A stretch of 64,000 nucleotides of DNA from a bacterium (GTDB lineage Bacteria; UBP4; UBA4092; JAOAEQ01). The translations under genes were made by a program, and so were the position numbers. The notes beneath the pieces were generated by a model. That model was not told the DNA's origin, ran no database searches, and was given only the letters and a program-made list of their open reading frames with translations. The stretch lies in NCBI GenBank assembly GCA_026416715.1, contig JAOAEQ010000012.1, forward strand, positions 30,179 to 94,178. Direction: 5' to 3'. Below are positions 8,420-17,512 of this stretch, piece by piece; within the stretch, counting starts at the first letter, position 1; every line of letters starts with the position of its first letter.

Positions 8420-10138
8420 TTAATCAAACAACTCGAATCGGATATATCTTTTCGATTCAGCTTCTTTAAACAACGGGGCAGATGTTGGAACGACGGTAAT
8501 AGTAACTGTTTTCTGTTGTGCTGGAGGGCCTGGGTCGCTCACCGTTAAGTCAACCGATCCTGACCCTGTTGCCGTGAACGTTACCGTGGCACCAGTTGTC
8601 GAACTAAGGTAACCTACAGTATCATTACTCAATGCCCAGGTGAAGTTACCAGTTCCGCCACTAGCCGTGAAATTCTTTGTTCCGCCAGGATTCATCAGCT
8701 GAGGAATAGAAGGATTCAATGTTAACGGATCTGTACCAGATACACTAACAATAACAGTATCGGTGTCATTATACGCGTCAGCTACGGTTATACTAGCTGA
8801 ACCAGACAATAGCGCTTGAACAATTGCAGAATTACCTCCGTAGCTAATCACTTGCGCAACTGCTGGGTTACTGCTAGTCCAAATATAAGGACCGGTTCCG
8901 TTACTCACAGTATAAATTGCTGTTGAACTTGAACCTAAAGCAGTTGGTCCACTTGCTGACGGTAGCGTGTAGATAACCTCGCTATAAAACACCGCTGAAC
9001 TTAAACCGTATCCATCAGTACCAAAATCAGGATTATTCGTATTTCTGGTGCTCGTAAATGGTAAATTGCATCGCCCGCCGATAAGATATACTCGTTGCTG
9101 TTTATTGACAGTAGCAATCACCGCAGGGCTATAATAATATCCCGTAGTAGAACTCCCGATAGCCATTAACCCATCGATAGTAAAGGTACCAATGTCGCCA
9201 GAGGGTGAAATCGGGGCGCGGTATATAGTCGGCTGAGCAAAAGCACCGCTTCCAGTGTTTCGTCTCCCGCCAATTAAAAAAACATCATGCTTAGAATATG
9301 CAACAGCACCACCATAAATTCCCCACATGATTAAGGGCAATGTATCTGTTGACCATGGTTGCAATGTTCCGTCAGGATTAATGGTGGTTTTATAAATATT
9401 ATTATGTGAACCGGTACCTGAACTACCGGTAGTCAGTCCACCGAAAGTATAGAGTTTGTTCTGCACAGCGATAGCGGCATTAAACCACATTCCAGCTGGA
9501 ATATTGGCAACTTCCGTCCAAGGACTCAACGCGCCGGTTGCTGGATTGACCACCGACATAAATACTTTTGGAGTTCGAGAACCGTCATCCGCCTGACCGG
9601 AAACAGCATAAACATAGGTTGTTCCGTTGATAGTTGCATACGTTGCGGGGCCCCAGAGTCCACCGGTACCTATCCCAGTTGGAAACGGAGAACGAACTCC
9701 CCAACTAGTGATATTACCACCAGGTTCAATTTTACCCCATAGTGAATCCCCGTTATTAGCGCCATTGGCGTTACCTACGTTCCAACCACCACCAATACGA
9801 TACACATAGCCATTGGCTTCAAAACATGAGAATTCAATATATGCAGCTAATGGATATGTTCCAGGGTCATTACTCGGCACAGGAAAAGCTGTAGCTTGTG
9901 ACCATGGGCCGACACTACCATCCGAATTAACTGGTGCATAAAAAACATTATACATATCACCTAGTGCTACGCTATTCCCACCAAGAACATAGGCATAACC
10001 ACTTGGACCCATAACCAATCCGTGCATTTGGGTAGGATACGGTAGATAACCAGTGGTGTGTCGTGTAAAAGTTATAGCAAACCCTGATACACTTATGAGA
10101 CATAACATTACTGTAAATACTAAAATCTTTTTGCTCAT
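8420..10138 (-). CDS. Exported kelch-like propeller protein with two Ig-like domains and conserved tail
   Basis: A 572-residue exported protein with a signal peptide in residues 1-22. Residues about 35-390 carry kelch/galactose-oxidase-like repeats: YAYVLGGNS, GYVYRIGGGWN, NKLYTFGGLTTG, HDVFLIGGRRN and QRVYLIGGRCN, each with the GG doublet. Two BIG2-like domains follow; the second (ASGGTGNFTWALSNDTVG) is almost the same as that of the 2471-4159 protein. It ends in SAPLFKEAESKRYIRFELFD. A GAAAGGAGGG Shine-Dalgarno precedes the ATG. No copper-binding residues of galactose oxidase can be picked out, so an enzymatic role is doubtful. Confidence 0.75.
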   Translation of the reverse strand: MSKKILVFTVMLCLISVSGFAITFTRHTTGYLPYPTQMHGLVMGPSGYAYVLGGNSVALGDMYNVFYAPVNSDGSVGPWSQATAFPVPSNDPGTYPLAAYIEFSCFEANGYVYRIGGGWNVGNANGANNGDSLWGKIEPGGNITSWGVRSPFPTGIGTGGLWGPATYATINGTTYVYAVSGQADDGSRTPKVFMSVVNPATGALSPWTEVANIPAGMWFNAAIAVQNKLYTFGGLTTGSSGTGSHNNIYKTTINPDGTLQPWSTDTLPLIMWGIYGGAVAYSKHDVFLIGGRRNTGSGAFAQPTIYRAPISPSGDIGTFTIDGLMAIGSSTTGYYYSPAVIATVNKQQRVYLIGGRCNLPFTSTRNTNNPDFGTDGYGLSSAVFYSEVIYTLPSASGPTALGSSSTAIYTVSNGTGPYIWTSSNPAVAQVISYGGNSAIVQALLSGSASITVADAYNDTDTVIVSVSGTDPLTLNPSIPQLMNPGGTKNFTASGGTGNFTWALSNDTVGYLSSTTGATVTFTATGSGSVDLTVSDPGPPAQQKTVTITVVPTSAPLFKEAESKRYIRFELFD

Positions 10139-10188
10139 TGTAAATTTTCCCTCCTTTCTGATTTTAGAGTGAATAATTTAACAAAATA

Positions 10189-10217
10189 AGTTTACTCCCT
10201 ATTCTAAATTTTGTCAA
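10189..10217 (-). promoter_or_regulatory. Sigma-70 promoter for the 8420-10138 gene
   Basis: Minus-strand TTGACA (10212-10217), 17-base spacer, TAAACT (10189-10194), giving a leader of about 45 bases that ends in a strong Shine-Dalgarno. Confidence 0.75.
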
Positions 10218-10255
10218 GTCTTTTTTACAACAATAAGCAATTAATTTCTAAAAAT

Positions 10256-10850
10256 TTAATATCCTGCAGGAGCTGGTGGTTCACCCCATCGGTCAGGATA
10301 CTTGCCAACTGGTCCTAGTCGTAATATATCGCCGTTACTGACGGTGCCATTCGTCGGGTCATAAAATTCCCAAGCATAATCCTGTTTCAAATCCGGTCCG
10401 GCACTACTTAATCGCCATGCCCGCTGATATAATCCCGGTGCCCAGCTAAATCCACGGTCACGTTGGGTTTGTTCATCGCAATAATCGTAGGTATCATACA
10501 CATCGGCACCGTATGGTCCGCCGACTTCTCGTTGTGGAACAAACGGGTCTGGTTTCGGGATTTTGGTAATATACGCAACCGGCGTGGTTAAACAGTTGAG
10601 TCGTTTTGAAACTGGAATATTCGAATTGGGGTATCCATGGAATATACCACATCGGATACTGGTTCGCATCGGTATAATAAGCTTCGAGTGCTGTTCCGAT
10701 TGTTCGCATTTCTCCTTTTGCACGGGAGACTTTCGCGCGCACCTGTGCTGCGAGAAAATTCGGGATAGCGATTGCCGCAAGTATCGCAATAATCGCAACG
10801 ACAATTAATAATTCAATTAACGTAAATCCATAACTTTTATTTTTTTGCAT
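10256..10850 (-). pseudogene. Type IV pilin-like pseudopilin, interrupted by a frameshift
   Basis: The N-terminal part reads MQKNKSYGFTLIELLIVVAI, a perfect prepilin signal, up to DANQYPMWYIPW; the rest, including TTPVAYITKIPKPDPF and the family's YDPTNGTVSNGDILR block, is in another frame down to 10256. Removing one C from the CCCC run (minus strand; 10628-10631) joins the two frames into a normal pseudopilin of about 198 residues. The start at 10850 is chosen over the in-frame ATG at 10868 because GAGGTGAAG lies just upstream. Either the gene is broken or this is an assembly error; the intact downstream frame suggests a very recent change. Confidence 0.75.
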
Positions 10851-10899
10851 TTTATCTTCACCTCGCATTGTTTATTTTTTATGGAATGTTTGATATGTA

Positions 10900-10929
10900 T
10901 TATTAGCACAAATCGAGTTATTTCGTCAA
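10900..10929 (-). promoter_or_regulatory. Probable promoter of the frameshifted pseudopilin
   Basis: Minus-strand TTGACG (10924-10929), 18-base spacer, TAATAA (10900-10905), about 50 bases before the ATG. The rest of the gap to 11172 is AT-rich with no further feature that I can support. Confidence 0.5.
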
Positions 10930-11172
10930 ATAAAAATTAATTAATAGACTACTATCTTTGCTTTTAAAAAAATTTCAGCTGTAACAAAACCTGCGCAACC
11001 GTGCAAAATATTGCGCAAAATTTCAGTTTATTTTGATTTTAAAAATCACGGGTAATACTGATTAATTTTATATAAATTATTGGTATTAAAAGGGTTAAAT
11101 AAAAATTAAACATAATGGCATAATATCTGCTTTCTAAATTGGTAGAAAAACTATAAATTAATTATTGCTTTT

Positions 11173-12012
11173 ATGTCTATGTTCCTAAACGACTCGCAAA
11201 AATCTCTCGAAACCTACCTCAAACAGATTAATATGACTCCGTTACTTTCCGCTAAGGAAGAAAAACAACTTGCATTTTTAATCCAGCAAGGAGATGAACA
11301 AGCGCGGAAAAAATTTATTGAAGCAAACCTGCGGTTCGTCGTTAAAATAGCTAAAAGTTACCGTTGTTTTTCAATGTCACTTCTCGATTTAATTCAGGAA
11401 GGTAATATCGGACTCATTGAAGCGGTAGAACGATTTAATCCCGCGTTAGGATATCGCTTTTCTACCTTTAGTGCATATTGGATTCGACAAGCTATCCAGC
11501 GCGCAATCGCGAAAAAAGCACGAACCATACGGCTGCCAGTTCGGAAATTCCGTGCAGTAGCGAAACTTGAACAATACCGCGAACAGTTCTGGTTACTGCA
11601 TGCACGGTATCCAACCGATGCAGAAATAGCACAACATTTCCATATTTCACTAGCGCAAGTTAAATCGCTCATGAATTATAAAGACCCGTCGGTATCACTA
11701 GATACGCCGCTGGACGAAAATGGCAATCGGCTTGGTGATATGTTTGAAGATGATGAATTCGAACTACCACGCGACTATGCAGCCCGAACACAGTTACGCG
11801 ATAAATTATATACCATATTGAACCATTTATCCGAGCGAGAAAAGAAAATTCTGATTAACCGGTTTGGCTTTGAAGACGGTATCGCTAAAAGTTTGCGGGT
11901 TATCAGTAAACGAATGGGAATAAGTCAGGAAGGTGTTCGTCGCATTGAACAAGCAGCGGTAGCTAAACTCCGCCGTTATTCCGGTTGTAAACAACTCCAG
12001 CCGACGGTGTAA
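11173..12012 (+). CDS. RNA polymerase sigma factor, sigma-70 family (RpoD/SigA-like group)
   Basis: A 279-residue sigma factor that directs RNA polymerase to promoters. Region 1.2 (LETYLKQINMTPLLSAKEEKQLA), region 2 (FIEANLRFVVKIAKSYR, LLDLIQEGNIGLIEAVERFNP, FSTFSAYWIRQAIQRAI) and region 3 (ARTIRLPV; PTDAEIAQHFHISLAQVKSL; SLDTPLDENG) are clear. Region 4 ends with LSEREKKILINRFGFEDG and a helix-turn-helix (ISKRMGISQEGVRRIEQAAVAKLR). It lacks the long region 1.1 and non-conserved insert of primary sigma factors, so it may be a group 2 factor. A possible -10 (TATAAA, 11152-11157) lies only 15 bases before the ATG and there is no Shine-Dalgarno. Confidence 0.9.
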   Translation: MSMFLNDSQKSLETYLKQINMTPLLSAKEEKQLAFLIQQGDEQARKKFIEANLRFVVKIAKSYRCFSMSLLDLIQEGNIGLIEAVERFNPALGYRFSTFSAYWIRQAIQRAIAKKARTIRLPVRKFRAVAKLEQYREQFWLLHARYPTDAEIAQHFHISLAQVKSLMNYKDPSVSLDTPLDENGNRLGDMFEDDEFELPRDYAARTQLRDKLYTILNHLSEREKKILINRFGFEDGIAKSLRVISKRMGISQEGVRRIEQAAVAKLRRYSGCKQLQPTV

Positions 12013-12216
12013 TTTTATCCCACCATAACCACCACGGTATTAACCCCATATCAACTTTGTCCTCAACATAGATTGAGTAATGCCTTCAAGAAGAAAAACT
12101 ACTGTTTAGAACATCTTACCCTGTAATACCGTCTGGTTGATTGATGGAAAATTGAAAATAACGTAAACAAAATCTTGTTAATTCTGGTACATAGCAGTAA
12201 AATAATTACCTCAATT

Positions 12217-13497
12217 ATGCGTATGCTACGGAAAACATTTTATATACTCGGTCTAATTTCATTAATATTAAGCAATTCACTATCTTTTATCGGGGAAGGC
12301 TTAGCCGCGACCGCGCCGAAAAAGAAAAAACCTGTTCCCACTCGAGCTCCAGTAGTCAAGCCAATGATTGAAGAAATTCGATATTGGCCTGGTCCGGAAG
12401 ATACTAATATAACTCTAGATTTTAAAGGAACCGTGGTATATCGTACTCGGGATATTTCGGGTAAAATGGGGCTCGTATTGCAAACGGAAAATGCCCCGTA
12501 TAAAGAAGGGAAAAAAAATATTTATGTAGCGGATGGATTAATCGATTCAATTAACGTTGTGCCAGAAGGAAATGGATGTGTAGTAACCATTTTATTCACG
12601 GTGCCAACAGAATATGAAATGAAAAAAACCGGTAAGTATCAGAATAAACCCGAATTATTGATTATCAATGTTGTACGACCGGAATCGTTACGGGTAAAAA
12701 AAATTGATGTCACGGAATTGCAAAACTGGGAGAAAACTACCAACGGGAAGTTGGTAATCATTGACCCTGGTCATGGCGGGTTTGATTATGGCGCTATCGG
12801 ATATAACGGATTAAAGGAAAAAGATGTTAATTTGGATTTAGCGTTTCGGCTTAAAAAGAAAATTGATGCTATGCCAAATATGCGAGCCGTGTTAACCCGA
12901 GACGGAGACTATTATGTATCTTTAAGCAAACGGCAACAAATAACCGCAGAATTAGTCAATGAACTAAACTCAAAACGAACGGATAAGAAAGTAGATATCA
13001 TCTTTATCAGTATCCATCAGAATGCGCCGGCATACTCTTGGAATCGCGATGCCCGGGGTACAGAAATCTATTTTCTTAATTTCGGCGGGGCAACAGATGA
13101 AGCTGCGGAATTGGTAGCGAAATATGAAAATGAAGCGGATTTAGGGCTGGCATCGGAGAGTCGGGTCGAAGACCCGTTATTAAACGGAGTACTTGCGGAA
13201 ATGGTTATGCGCGGTCTGGTCAATGAAAGCAGTATCCTAGCGGGGATGGTATTAAAAAATATCAAACAGATGCCGATGTTAGTTAGTCGCGGGGTAAAAA
13301 GTGCGCGGTTTGCCGTTCTGAAAGTTCCAACACCGAGTGTGTTGTTTGAAGTAGCTTTTATTACCAATCCGTATGAAGCAAGTCTATTGCAGGATGATGG
13401 TTTTAAAGAAACGATAACCGATAAATTAGCGGATGCGATTTATACCTATTTCTATTTTCGTCCGGAAAACGAACCAATCATAACTTCATCATCATAA
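12217..13497 (+). CDS. N-acetylmuramoyl-L-alanine amidase (AMIN + Amidase_3)
   Basis: A 426-residue exported zinc amidase that cuts the bond between MurNAc and L-Ala in peptidoglycan. From the ATG at 12217, residues 1-30 are a signal peptide, residues about 45-160 resemble an AMIN domain, and residues about 180-415 are Amidase_3. Zinc and catalytic motifs are visible: IIDPGHGGFDYGA (His), LKEKDVN (Glu), IFISIHQNA (His) and the terminal Glu in SVLFEVAFITNP. A longer reading from a TTG at 12175 adds 14 residues before a normal signal peptide and has no ribosome site, so it is rejected. The preceding gap 12013-12216 shows nothing notable. Confidence 0.9.
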   Translation: MRMLRKTFYILGLISLILSNSLSFIGEGLAATAPKKKKPVPTRAPVVKPMIEEIRYWPGPEDTNITLDFKGTVVYRTRDISGKMGLVLQTENAPYKEGKKNIYVADGLIDSINVVPEGNGCVVTILFTVPTEYEMKKTGKYQNKPELLIINVVRPESLRVKKIDVTELQNWEKTTNGKLVIIDPGHGGFDYGAIGYNGLKEKDVNLDLAFRLKKKIDAMPNMRAVLTRDGDYYVSLSKRQQITAELVNELNSKRTDKKVDIIFISIHQNAPAYSWNRDARGTEIYFLNFGGATDEAAELVAKYENEADLGLASESRVEDPLLNGVLAEMVMRGLVNESSILAGMVLKNIKQMPMLVSRGVKSARFAVLKVPTPSVLFEVAFITNPYEASLLQDDGFKETITDKLADAIYTYFYFRPENEPIITSSS

Positions 13498-13634
13498 CAT
13501 AACCTAGTAAATTTTTTCGTATCTGATAAAATTGTAATTGTATTTGAAACGATTGAACATTTATTTTTTTTCGGTTACCAGTAGATAAGCTCATAGAACT
13601 CATACTATGAATTCATCCAATTATTGATTCGACT

Positions 13635-15308
13635 ATGGAAATAAAATCGCAGCTGATTGAATTATTGCAAACGACAATACAGAGATTAAAAGAAACGGGG
13701 AAAATCCCGGTTGATTGTTCACCGTTTATTACTGTTGAACAACCCCGAGAATTAGCCCATGGGGACTTTTCCTCGAACCTTGCTTTCCAGTTAGCAAAAT
13801 GGTTAAAACAACCACCGCGCACAATAGCTGAACTTATCAGAGACGAAATTCTGAACCAGAAATTAGACCAGTTAGAAAAAGTAGAAGTCGCTGGCGCAGG
13901 ATTTATTAATTTTTATATTAAACCCAATCTCTTTACAGAAATAATCACTCGTATTGTGCAAGTGGGATCACACTATGGGAAATCAAACCGCGGAAACAAT
14001 AAACGGGTCATCATTGAATTTGTGAGCGCTAATCCGACGGGACCGCTTAATGTGGTTAACGCACGAGCTGCTGCGGTTGGAAATACGCTCGCGAATTTAC
14101 TCACCGCAGTTGGATATTCGGTGCATAAAGAATCATACATCAACGATGCCGGAAATCAAATAAATTTATTTGGCGCTTCATTACGGTCGCGATATTTGGA
14201 AACATTGGGTATTCAAACCGAATTGCCAAAAGAAGGATACCATGGCGAATATTTAAAAGAAATTGCAGAAGAAATAAAAACTGACCCGCGGTTACAGCAA
14301 TATCGACATCCGCAAGAAATTCCACTATCAATTTTTATCGAAATCGGGTTAGAGAAAATTCTCAACCAACAATACCGTGATTTAAAACGATTCGGTGTAG
14401 AATTCGATTGCTGGTTTCACGAAAGCAAGTTGCATCAGGAAAAAAAACTCGATACCGTGCTTCGCATTTTGCAAGAACGGAATTATACCTACACTGCCGA
14501 CGGTGCGCTCTGGTTTAAATCGAGTATATTTGGGGATGAAAAGGATCGGGTATTAATCAAAAGTGATGGTAGCCCGACCTACCTGCTGGCGGATATTGCA
14601 TATCACCTCAATAAATTCGATCGCGGATTCGAATTGCTCATTGACCTCTGGGGACCAGACCACCACGGACATATCCTGCGAACGAAAGCAGCAATGCAAG
14701 CGCTGGGTTATCCGCCAGACCAGTTAGAAATCATCATTGTCCAGCAGGTGAACTTATTGCGTGCTGGGGAAAAGGTAAAAATGTCGAAACGGGCGGGAGC
14801 TATTGAAACGCTAGCGGATTTGATTGCAGAAGTCGGAGTTGATGCGGCAAAATTTTTCTTTTTACTGCGCAGCACGGATAGTCATCTTGATTTCGATTTA
14901 GAACTCGCTAAACAGCAGACGAATGAAAATCCAGTATATTATGTCCAATATGTTCATGCTCGGATATGTAGTATATTCAATCAAGCGAAAGAAAGAAATA
15001 TTCCAATCCCGAAATTATCAGAAACGGATTTAACGCTGCTTACGCAAGGAGAAGAAATTGAGTTGATTAAACTTCTGGGGAATTATCCGGAAATGGTCGA
15101 ACAGGCAGCGGTGAATTATGACCCGCATCGGATCCCGCATTATCTCATGCAGCTAGCGGATAGATTTCATTATTATTATAATCACCATCGGGTGATTTCA
15201 GATAATCGCGAATTAACGAACGCTCGATTGATGTTGATGCAAGCGATTCAAATTGTACTCCTGAATGCTTTTACCTTGATAGGGATTTCTGCACCGGAAA
15301 AAATGTAA
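13635..15308 (+). CDS. argS: Arginyl-tRNA synthetase
   Basis: A 557-residue class I synthetase that charges tRNA-Arg. The N-terminal Add-1 domain (residues 1-110) is followed by FVSANPTGPLNVVNARAAAV, where the HIGH motif should lie, then YINDAGNQINLFGASL. The KMSK loop is intact (KVKMSKRAGAI), as are WGPDHHGH and the DALR anticodon-binding domain (about 440-557, starting at NPVYYVQYVHAR). The HIGH-motif histidines are both Asn (NVVN), which I recall in some bacterial ArgS lineages but cannot verify. The length is normal. No Shine-Dalgarno is seen; it stands alone. Confidence 0.93.
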   Translation: MEIKSQLIELLQTTIQRLKETGKIPVDCSPFITVEQPRELAHGDFSSNLAFQLAKWLKQPPRTIAELIRDEILNQKLDQLEKVEVAGAGFINFYIKPNLFTEIITRIVQVGSHYGKSNRGNNKRVIIEFVSANPTGPLNVVNARAAAVGNTLANLLTAVGYSVHKESYINDAGNQINLFGASLRSRYLETLGIQTELPKEGYHGEYLKEIAEEIKTDPRLQQYRHPQEIPLSIFIEIGLEKILNQQYRDLKRFGVEFDCWFHESKLHQEKKLDTVLRILQERNYTYTADGALWFKSSIFGDEKDRVLIKSDGSPTYLLADIAYHLNKFDRGFELLIDLWGPDHHGHILRTKAAMQALGYPPDQLEIIIVQQVNLLRAGEKVKMSKRAGAIETLADLIAEVGVDAAKFFFLLRSTDSHLDFDLELAKQQTNENPVYYVQYVHARICSIFNQAKERNIPIPKLSETDLTLLTQGEEIELIKLLGNYPEMVEQAAVNYDPHRIPHYLMQLADRFHYYYNHHRVISDNRELTNARLMLMQAIQIVLLNAFTLIGISAPEKM

Positions 15309-15327
15309 TAAAAAGGTTATTACTTAC

Positions 15328-15355
15328 TTGACAATGTTCGGCATAACTATATAAA
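15328..15355 (+). promoter_or_regulatory. Sigma-70 promoter giving a nearly leaderless corA mRNA
   Basis: TTGACA (15328-15333), 16-base spacer, TATAAA (15350-15355). Transcription would begin about 15362, five bases before the ATG at 15367, leaving no room for a Shine-Dalgarno. Confidence 0.7.
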
Positions 15356-15366
15356 CTAATCAAATT

Positions 15367-16341
15367 ATGCATACGATATTTGTATATCATCCAGTCGAGG
15401 GAGTTCGGTTTAATCAATTGGAACGGTCAGCGATTCGGCGTGCGCTTGATTCACCGGACAGCGTTTTATGGCTCGATTTAGAAGCACCGGATGATATGGA
15501 AATCGATATTTTAGTGCAAGAATTTGACTTTCATCCATTATCCATCGAAGATTGTATTTTTCCTCAGAATCGGCCGAAGCTAGAAGAATTCCCGAATTAT
15601 TGTTTCATTGTATTCCATTCCATCTCTTATGACCCAGAACCAAATAAAGGATTAAGCTTTGCAGAGTTGGATATTTTTATCGGAAAAAATTTTATCGTAA
15701 CGGTACATGATGAACCGTTACGCAATATCACTACTACCAAAGCGCGTTGTAAAGAGAAACAAGATGTGATGAAAAAAGGTCCGGATTATCTCCTGCATCT
15801 ATTACTAGATTCGATGGTAGATAGTTATTTTCCTATCATCGACCAGATGGATGAACAAATTGATAAGATTGAAGATTTAGTATTCACTTCACCGACTACG
15901 CAGCTGCTAAACCAAATTTTTACCTTAAAACGGAATCTGATTGCATTTCGCAAAACCATTAATCCGCAACGGGAAATAATTAATCTACTAACCCGTCGTG
16001 ATTTCCCGTTTATTCAGACAACAACTTTAGTATACTTCCGTGACGTGTATGACCATTTATTTCGGATGGTTGATACCATAGACACCTATCGCGAAATTAT
16101 TTCTAGCGCTTTGGAAGCTTATCTATCGGTTACCTCAAATCAGTTGAACTCGATTATGAAAACGCTAACGATTATTGCAACCATTATGATGCCGTTGACT
16201 TTGATTTCAAGTATCTATGGAATGAATTTTGAATTTTTCCCAGAGCTAAAATGGAAATATGGATATCCTATGGTATTAACAGTTATGGCAATTATTGCAC
16301 TTGGAATGCTGTATTACTTCCATAGGAAAAAATGGCTGTAA
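15367..16341 (+). CDS. corA: CorA-family magnesium/divalent metal channel
   Basis: A 324-residue inner-membrane channel for Mg2+ or Co2+. The large soluble N-terminal domain (residues 1-255, including LEAPDDMEIDILVQEFDFHPL and SIEDCIFPQNRPKLEEF) funnels ions to a two-helix C-terminal pore. The signature YGMN after the first transmembrane helix (SSIYGMNFEFFPE) is present, and the protein ends in basic residues (YYFHRKKWL). All features fit the family. It is monocistronic from the strong promoter just upstream. Confidence 0.93.
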   Translation: MHTIFVYHPVEGVRFNQLERSAIRRALDSPDSVLWLDLEAPDDMEIDILVQEFDFHPLSIEDCIFPQNRPKLEEFPNYCFIVFHSISYDPEPNKGLSFAELDIFIGKNFIVTVHDEPLRNITTTKARCKEKQDVMKKGPDYLLHLLLDSMVDSYFPIIDQMDEQIDKIEDLVFTSPTTQLLNQIFTLKRNLIAFRKTINPQREIINLLTRRDFPFIQTTTLVYFRDVYDHLFRMVDTIDTYREIISSALEAYLSVTSNQLNSIMKTLTIIATIMMPLTLISSIYGMNFEFFPELKWKYGYPMVLTVMAIIALGMLYYFHRKKWL

Positions 16342-16415
16342 TCGAACGATACACCGTAATACGAAGTGTATACATTGAAAAACGTCTTCTCCCAACATCT
16401 TCTAAAAATAAAAGT

Positions 16416-17444
16416 ATGAAACCATCTTTATTCATTGGAATCCTTTTTTTATGCCTACTACTTTCGTCAACGTTATTGGCGGATACCTTGGTGATGAAAG
16501 ATGGCACTAGGTTATCCTGTGTGATTATTGCTGAAGATGCCAAGCATCTGGTGATAGAAACTCAGTTTGGGTCGATGTCGATAACGAAAAAATCTATTGC
16601 ACAGGTTGGCCGAGATACGCCGGATAAAAATCTGATTCTGCGCGGTGATTTTTACGTTATGCGTAACGATGTTCAGAAAGGCTTGGAATATTATGCTGAA
16701 GCATTAACCTTATATCCTAATTCTAAAGAAGCGAAAGAAAAATACCGCATAGCACGAGAAAAACTGGAGAAAACGGAACAGCAGCAAATTGCTCAATTAA
16801 ATCAGTCGGAAGAAAAATTAGGGTTGGATATAACCCCGGAAAATAAAGAGGCTGCTAAAGCGCAACTCAAACTGACTAAGAAAGAGCAACTCGCTACATT
16901 AATTTTATATGGATTTGGCGCATATCCAGCGAACGGGAGTACCCGTGAAAAAACGAAATCTGCCTTGGTAGAAGCGAAACTGGATGCATTAAAAAAAGCG
17001 TTTGGCGACGCGGTAGGAATCGGGTTTAGCGTCTCAAAAGGAAAAGTAAAAATATATCCTCCCGGAGAATTACCCCATTATAAAATAAAGGTTTTAGCAC
17101 AGCAAAAAGTAGAACAGCTAGGATACGCAATCAAACTGCAAGTGCAAGCGCCATCATCATCGTTGTTATTTAGTATCCCAGACAATTTACCGATATTTGA
17201 CGGGTTCGCAAATGTTGCGATCGACAAACAATCGGATTATAAAGCGCACGCGTTACATGAAGCGTATCGCCAAGTGGTATTGAAAGCAATTGCGATAGCC
17301 CCGCAACTAGGTAATAAACCGACGGTTACTGGGCGTATATTTCTGGTTAACCCGCCGTCAGAATATATGGTTACCGGATTTTATCAAGTGAGCATACAAG
17401 CGAAAGTTTGGTTAGATTCATCAACAATAATACAATCGGATTAA
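16416..17444 (+). CDS. Exported TPR-containing protein of unknown function
   Basis: A 342-residue protein from the ATG at 16416, chosen because it opens with a signal peptide (MKPSLFIGILFLCLLLSSTLLA); an earlier in-frame ATG at 16332 overlaps the corA stop and would bury the signal. Residues about 25-60 (VMKDGTRLSCVIIAEDAKHLVIET) resemble the small beta-barrel found before TPR units in envelope proteins. A short TPR-like pair (GDFYVMRNDVQKGLEYYAEALTLYPNSKEA) follows. The C-terminal half has two copies of an A-x3-A-x2-DALKKAFGDAVG/ALHEAYRQVVLKAIA pattern reminiscent of LPP20/FlgT-type domains. No function is assigned. Confidence 0.6.
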   Translation: MKPSLFIGILFLCLLLSSTLLADTLVMKDGTRLSCVIIAEDAKHLVIETQFGSMSITKKSIAQVGRDTPDKNLILRGDFYVMRNDVQKGLEYYAEALTLYPNSKEAKEKYRIAREKLEKTEQQQIAQLNQSEEKLGLDITPENKEAAKAQLKLTKKEQLATLILYGFGAYPANGSTREKTKSALVEAKLDALKKAFGDAVGIGFSVSKGKVKIYPPGELPHYKIKVLAQQKVEQLGYAIKLQVQAPSSSLLFSIPDNLPIFDGFANVAIDKQSDYKAHALHEAYRQVVLKAIAIAPQLGNKPTVTGRIFLVNPPSEYMVTGFYQVSIQAKVWLDSSTIIQSD

Positions 17445-17450
17445 AACTAT

Positions 17451-17495
17451 GGATTCAGACGGATAGTTTTTATCAGATTGTATCCGTTTAAATCC
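17451..17495. repeat. Inverted repeat in the spacer before the yifB gene
   Basis: GGATTCAGACGGATA (17451-17465) and TATCCGTTTAAATCC (17481-17495) are complementary at 12 of 15 positions. The element ends 17 bases before the YifB ATG. It belongs to the general class of spacer elements seen throughout this window. Confidence 0.6.
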
Positions 17496-17512
17496 GTTGA
17501 TATTGATTTTTT

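Noticed and set aside
12175..12216. Upstream TTG extension of the amidase
   Set aside because: It would put 14 residues ahead of a normal signal peptide and has no ribosome site; the ATG at 12217 is better.
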